Assembly: GCF_013623835.1 (NCBI RefSeq)
Contig: NZ_JABKDE010000001.1
Span: 124,001-188,000 of the forward strand
Direction: 5' to 3'
DNA length: 64,000 bases
DNA from: Brevibacterium oceani
Lineage (GTDB): Bacteria; Actinomycetota; Actinomycetes; Actinomycetales; Brevibacteriaceae
In this document: piece after piece, positions 60,652 to 64,000 of the stretch
Numbering within the stretch: the first letter of the stretch is position 1
Layout of the letters: each line of letters opens with the position of its first letter
The notes under the pieces: generated by a model
The model's database searches: none
Told to the model about the DNA's origin: nothing
The model's input: only the letters and a program-made list of their open reading frames with translations
Translations under genes and position numbers: made by a program

Positions 60652-61254
60652 TCAGCCGTTGGCCGTTGCGCCTTCGGTCGCGGTGCCCTCATCGGAGGAC
60701 GTCGTCTCGTCGGATGACGCGGCACCTTCGGATGAGGTCGCATCGTCGCTGGGCACGCTCGACGGCGACTCGGTCGGCACGTACTCCTCGTAGTAGGGCA
60801 GGGAGTCCGAGAGCACCTGGGTGCGGATCGTCTTCTCTTCGCCGCCGACCGTGACGGTGATGTCGACGAGGTCGCCGGGCTGAGCGTCGAGCTTGTCGAC
60901 CGTGACGACGTCCTTGGACGTGGTCTCGGGACTCTTCGGATCCTGGACGAAGGTCTCGCCGGCCTTGACGGATTCGTCTACGGTGGTGCCCGAGGCCTCG
61001 ATCGTCACATCGGCAGTGGAGTCGCCTTTGTTGAGGAGGGTGAAGAACAGCTGCGCCGGGCCTTCGCCCTTCTCATCCATAATGAGCATCAGTCCGCGGA
61101 CCTCGACGTCACCGACCGTGCCAGAGGCGCCGTCGCCGCCGTTGTAGTGGTATTCCGCGGTCTGGTGGGGAGACAGCAGGCTTGCACATCCGCTGACGGG
61201 GATAACGAGAGCGAGTGCGGCAACGGCGAGGGCCGCGCGGTTGTGCCGTTTCAT
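60652..61254 (-). CDS. LpqE-like lipoprotein
   Basis: A 200-residue lipoprotein: a hydrophobic signal with lipobox VSGCAS, a beta-rich body (GDVEVRGLMLIMDEKGEGPA ... QLFFTLLNKGDSTADVTIEA) and a Ser/Thr/Glu-rich disordered tail. The body resembles the copper-chaperone-like PCuAC fold, but the metal-binding Met/His set is not evident. Divergent from carD, exactly as lpqE (Rv3584) is beside carD (Rv3583c) in Mycobacterium. Function unknown; the tethered tail would span the wall. GGAG lies before the ATG. Confidence 0.8.
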   Translation of the reverse strand: MKRHNRAALAVAALALVIPVSGCASLLSPHQTAEYHYNGGDGASGTVGDVEVRGLMLIMDEKGEGPAQLFFTLLNKGDSTADVTIEASGTTVDESVKAGETFVQDPKSPETTSKDVVTVDKLDAQPGDLVDITVTVGGEEKTIRTQVLSDSLPYYEEYVPTESPSSVPSDDATSSEGAASSDETTSSDEGTATEGATANG

Positions 61255-61438
61255 TATGCTCCTTGAAGTGGCAATACAAGATCAGTCTGTATACTACCCG
61301 GTTTTTGACCTGCTGTAGAACCGGGCCCGATCCGCAGGTGAAGTCCGCGACCGGTCGCCATGGGCGGGGCGTGGCCGGTGGCAGTCGGGAGGTTCGGGGT
61401 GTCGCTCGGGAGGTTCTGCAGGTTCGCGCGTGTCGTGA

Positions 61439-61455
61439 GTTCATACGAAGTTCAT
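61439..61455. promoter_or_regulatory. PHO-box-like pair of direct repeats upstream of carD
   Basis: GTTCATACGAA (61439-61449) is followed by GTTCATTCC, an exact 11-bp period with the GTTCA core, as in actinobacterial PhoP/RegX3 sites. It is about 170 bp upstream of the carD -10 box and 185 bp from the lipoprotein start. Only two units are seen, so confidence is low. The rest of the 407-bp gap 61255-61661 holds the divergent promoters and no gene. Confidence 0.3.
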
Positions 61456-61625
61456 TCCTCGTCGCAGACGGGGAATCGTCGGCGAATCCCGCAGGTGCGA
61501 CAGGACAACCGATGCCGACGTCCCCGCTGGCGAGGCGGTTGAGTGGCCCCCTCGGTCGAGGATGAGGGGCGGAGCCTAGCATGAAGAATCATTACCCTGA
61601 GCGATTTCTGTGGCGCGCCTCATGG

Positions 61626-61631
61626 TAAACT
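61626..61631 (+). promoter_or_regulatory. carD -10 box
   Basis: TAAACT stands 30 bp before the carD ATG. The -35 region (TTTCTG around 61605) is weak. AAGAG precedes the ATG as a modest ribosome binding site. Confidence 0.5.
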
Positions 61632-61661
61632 GGGATTCCGCGAAAGGGGTTTGAAGAGAAT

Positions 61662-62144
61662 ATGAGTTTCCAGGTCGGCGACACTGTTGTCTATCCACAT
61701 CACGGTGCAGCGACAATCCAAGAAATCAAGAAGCGATCCATCAAGGGTGAGGAGAAACTGTATCTCAAGCTCCAGGTTGCCCACGGCGACCTAGTGATCG
61801 AGGTGCCGGCCGAGAACTGCGACCTCGTCGGTGTGCGAGACGTCGTCGGTGAGGAAGGCGTGGAAAAGGTCTTCAACGTCCTCCGCGCGGAATTCGTCGA
61901 GGAGCCCGCCAACTGGTCCCGCCGCTACAAGGCGAATCTTGAGAAGCTGCAGTCCGGCGATGTCATCAAGGTCGCCGAGGTCGTTCGTGACCTCTGGCGT
62001 CGCGAGCAGGACCGCGGCCTGTCGACCGGCGAGAAGCGCATGCTCTCCAAGGCACGTCAGATCCTCGTCTCCGAACTCGCCCTGGCCGAGAAGAAGGAAG
62101 AGTCCGAGGCAGAGGCCCTGCTGGACGAAGTGCTCGCATCCTGA
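61662..62144 (+). CDS. carD: CarD-family RNA polymerase-binding regulator
   Basis: A 160-residue CarD protein. The N-terminal RNA polymerase interaction domain starts [17 protein letters not shown]; the C-terminal domain carries the conserved region [18 protein letters not shown], whose tryptophan wedges the promoter open complex at the -10. It stabilises open complexes at rRNA and other promoters. Immediately upstream of ispD-ispF as in Mycobacterium. Its stop codon overlaps the ispD start. Confidence 0.97.
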   Translation: MSFQVGDTVVYPHHGAATIQEIKKRSIKGEEKLYLKLQVAHGDLVIEVPAENCDLVGVRDVVGEEGVEKVFNVLRAEFVEEPANWSRRYKANLEKLQSGDVIKVAEVVRDLWRREQDRGLSTGEKRMLSKARQILVSELALAEKKEESEAEALLDEVLAS

Positions 62145-63160
62145 GCACCTGTGTCATCATCCCGGCCGCGGGGTCGGGCTCTCGTCTGGGCGGCGGAGAG
62201 CCGAAGGCCTTCGCCCATATCCACGGGCGGAGCCTTCTGGTTCGCAGCCTCGAGACGATCATCTCCTCGGGAGTCGCCACCACAGTCGTGGTGGCCGCTC
62301 CCGAGGATTTTCTTTTGCGTGCACGTGAGGAAATCGACTCGGTAACCGAGCGCATGAATACCTCTATTCCAATCACAGCCGTAGCAGGTGGAAAAGACCG
62401 CACTGATTCGGTGCAAATCGCCTTGAAACATGTCAGTAATGCTGAGGTCGTGCTCGTCCATGACGCGGCGAGGTGCCTGACCCCGCCCGATGTGTTCCGT
62501 CGCGTGCATGCCGCGGTGCTCTCCGGCGCCGAGGCTGTCGTCCCCGTTCTGCCCATGATCGATACCGTCCGGCGGGCAGTTGTTCACCCCGCGACGGGAT
62601 CGAGCACGACCGCCGGCGATGACACGGGTGTGGATCGCACTTCCGACGGCATTGTTCGGTCGATCCGCCGCGATTCTGTCGCCGAAACCACGGTGGATCG
62701 ACCAAACAATTCTGATCCGGCAGCGGTTGTGGGAACCGCCGGGCCCTACGCTGTGGTGCGCGGAGATCTCGATCGGGCACACCTGCGACGGGTCCAGACC
62801 CCGCAGGGATTCCGCGCTATGACTCTGCTGCGCGCCTACGAACATCATGGGACCGACGATGTTGTGACTGCCGAGGGCGAGGAATCGGGCGAGGACCTCG
62901 ACGCGGTGCGCGCGGCCGTCCCCACCGACGATGCCGGCCTCGTTGAGCGTCTGGGCATCGAGGTCGTCGCCGTCGCCGGTGACGAAGAGGCACTGAAGAT
63001 CACCTATCCGCTCGACCGCATCCTCGGCGAACACCTTGCACGATTGAGAGACGCGGGCACTGACTCTGGGCGTTCTGGAAGCTCTGGGAGTTCCGAAAGC
63101 ATTGGAAGCTCGAGGAACGGTGAGATCTCGGGGAGCGGGACAGAAGGAGACCCACGATGA
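62141..63160 (+). CDS. ispD: 2-C-methyl-D-erythritol 4-phosphate cytidylyltransferase with a palindrome-coded insert and CTG start
   Basis: Makes CDP-methylerythritol from CTP and MEP. Conserved parts: [20 protein letters not shown] (residues 4-23), [38 protein letters not shown] and a C-terminal [12 protein letters not shown]. No ATG, GTG or TTG occurs in frame between the stop at 61988-61990 and the GTG at 62288, which would lose the first motif, so I start at the CTG at 62141 (CTGA overlap with carD). Residues 171-190 are coded exactly by a 60-bp palindromic element also found at 4956-5015, within a longer insert (about 155-200). The chain is 339 residues against about 230 normally. Confidence 0.88.
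   Translation: MSTCVIIPAAGSGSRLGGGEPKAFAHIHGRSLLVRSLETIISSGVATTVVVAAPEDFLLRAREEIDSVTERMNTSIPITAVAGGKDRTDSVQIALKHVSNAEVVLVHDAARCLTPPDVFRRVHAAVLSGAEAVVPVLPMIDTVRRAVVHPATGSSTTAGDDTGVDRTSDGIVRSIRRDSVAETTVDRPNNSDPAAVVGTAGPYAVVRGDLDRAHLRRVQTPQGFRAMTLLRAYEHHGTDDVVTAEGEESGEDLDAVRAAVPTDDAGLVERLGIEVVAVAGDEEALKITYPLDRILGEHLARLRDAGTDSGRSGSSGSSESIGSSRNGEISGSGTEGDPR
62651..62710. repeat. 60-bp palindromic element, copy 2 (inside ispD)
   Basis: Left arm ATTGTTCGGTCGATCCGCCG (62651-62670), 20-bp spacer, right arm CGGTGGATCGACCAAACAAT (62691-62710); the arms are complementary at 18 of 20 positions. It has the same size and build as 4956-5015. It is in frame and codes 20 residues ([20 protein letters not shown]). 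Confidence 0.85.
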
Positions 63161-63642
63161 GCACGATGATTCCGCGCACCGGCATCGGTGTCGATGTGCA
63201 CGCGTTCTCCGTCGATGCCGAGCGCGAGCTGTGGGTTGCGGGTCTGCTGTGGCCGGGAGAACGCGGACTCGAGGGGCATTCGGATTCCGACGTGGCGGCC
63301 CATGCCTGCTGCGATGCGCTGTTCTCCGCTGCCGGCCTCGGTGACCTCGGTGAGCACTTCGGGGTGGATCGTCCGGAGCTCGCCGGTGCCTCGGGTGCCG
63401 ACCTCCTCAGCGAGGCGGCCCGCATCGTCCGCGACCACGGCTTCGAGGTCGGCAGCATCGCGGTCCAAGTCATCGGCAACCGACCGAAGATCGGCTCCCG
63501 CCGCACAGAAGCCCAGCAGATCCTCTCCGCCTCCGCAGGCGCCCCGGTCTCGGTGTCGGGGACGACGACAGACGGACTCGGGCTGACCGGCCGAGGCGAG
63601 GGGATCGCTGCCATCGCCTCTGCACTTGTCTACGAGAACTGA
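63157..63642 (+). CDS. ispF: 2-C-methyl-D-erythritol 2,4-cyclodiphosphate synthase
   Basis: Cyclises CDP-ME 2-phosphate, 161 residues, the usual size. Zinc ligands in GIGVDVHAF (D13, H15); the second zinc His lies in the region [17 protein letters not shown] (usually GHSDGDV, with S in place of G); [13 protein letters not shown] contains the GDLGxHF motif; [14 protein letters not shown] binds the CMP. Works as a trimer. The ATG overlaps the ispD stop (ATGA). A 42-bp gap precedes the next gene. Confidence 0.95.
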   Translation: MSTMIPRTGIGVDVHAFSVDAERELWVAGLLWPGERGLEGHSDSDVAAHACCDALFSAAGLGDLGEHFGVDRPELAGASGADLLSEAARIVRDHGFEVGSIAVQVIGNRPKIGSRRTEAQQILSASAGAPVSVSGTTTDGLGLTGRGEGIAAIASALVYEN

Positions 63643-63684
63643 GACACGAGCCTTGAGAGACCCGAACAGAGAGGCAGGCGCACG

Positions 63685-64000
63685 ATGAGAATCCTCTTCC
63701 AAGGAGCCGGAGCCATCGGCCTCGCCGGAGCCGCGCTGTTCACCGATGCCCACGAGGTTGCGGTCGTGTCTCGTAGGCCGGCCGCGCGGCCGCGAGCGGC
63801 CTATCCGCGCCGAGTGAGTGTCATCGATCCGAGCGGTGATCAGCGCCCGATCGGACCCGGCAACGGCAGTTCCGGCGACGGCGAGCCCGATGACAGTGAA
63901 CCCGGGGACGGCGAGCCCGGCAACGGCAGTTCAGGCGACGGCAGTTCAGGCGACGGCAGGCCCGTCAACGACAGGTCCGGTGCGCAGCCCCGTGCACATG
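63685..64000 (+). CDS. N-terminal part of a Rossmann-fold protein (ketopantoate reductase-like), truncated by window end
   Basis: The frame begins MRILFQGAGAIGLAGAALF, a dinucleotide-binding GxGxxG motif, with DAHEVAVVSRRP forming the second strand. This resembles ApbA/PanE-type 2-dehydropantoate reductases, though only the first strand-helix-strand is visible. A Gly/Asp/Ser-rich repetitive insert (GDGEPGNGSSGDGSS) begins at about residue 60, coded by repeated GGCGACGGCAGTTCA. It resembles the inserts in other enzymes here. The remainder is beyond the window. Confidence 0.6.
   Translation, partial: MRILFQGAGAIGLAGAALFTDAHEVAVVSRRPAARPRAAYPRRVSVIDPSGDQRPIGPGNGSSGDGEPDDSEPGDGEPGNGSSGDGSSGDGRPVNDRSGAQPRAH

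Overview
The window is 64 kb of GC-rich, gene-dense chromosomal DNA from a high-GC actinobacterium. Mycothiol genes (mshA, mshD), CarD, SenX3-RegX3, polyphosphate kinase beside a MutT1-type NUDIX/phosphatase fusion, an orphan GlnR-like regulator, the MEP-pathway genes ispD and ispF, and several apparently leaderless promoters all point to Actinomycetota. The overall content looks most like Brevibacterium or a relative in Micrococcales; the genus is an inference and was not tested.

Layout. 0-5 kb: a partial gene, a PhoU-like/PiT phosphate uptake pair, small membrane proteins, a transposase remnant, and a DHFR-like enzyme divergent from an HxlR-type regulator. 5-9.5 kb: the high-affinity phosphate operon pstSCAB on the minus strand behind an 11-bp-period PHO-box array. 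9.5-14.7 kb: a tightly coupled minus-strand operon (GlnR-like regulator, mshD, ppk, NUDIX/phosphatase). 14.8-17.7 kb: membrane proteins, a nitrobindin-like protein and YgfZ. 17.8-25 kb: gabT, a two-component pair, a PucR-type regulator and a DAP/ornithine-type decarboxylase. 25-35.4 kb: one long plus-strand cluster with a complete oligopeptide ABC importer followed by an S66 LD-carboxypeptidase, a class-A-type serine hydrolase, an M19 dipeptidase and a class I amidotransferase. This reads as uptake and trimming of peptides, plausibly cell-wall peptides. 35.5-38.6 kb: an APC permease, a universal stress protein and a thioredoxin-reductase-like flavoprotein. 39-47.4 kb: a DUF222/HNH protein, an LLM oxidoreductase, a secreted NlpC/P60 hydrolase with a structured leader, and aminopeptidase N. 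47.5-56.3 kb: a FUSC-like exporter, an XRE-cupin regulator divergent from azlCD, DUF2516, a hydrolase, mshA, YbjN, a GNAT enzyme and a BASS symporter. 56.4-64 kb: gpmA, phoU, senX3-regX3, an LpqE-like lipoprotein, carD, ispD, ispF and a partial Rossmann protein. Several blocks keep the order known from Mycobacterium (mshA-ybjN-gpm-senX3-regX3; carD-ispD-ispF; glnR-mshD; ppk-mutT1).

Two themes run through the window. First, phosphate: Pst, PiT, two PhoU-like proteins, polyphosphate kinase and the RegX3 regulator all lie here, with PHO-box-like repeats. Second, short repeats: many mini-satellites and palindromes sit between genes, and low-complexity, repeat-bearing inserts interrupt otherwise standard enzymes (LD-carboxypeptidase, AzlD, IspD, MshA, PepN, the GlnR-like regulator). 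The clearest case is a 60-bp palindromic element present both between genes and, in frame, inside ispD. ispD also has no ATG, GTG or TTG start available and seems to begin at CTG.
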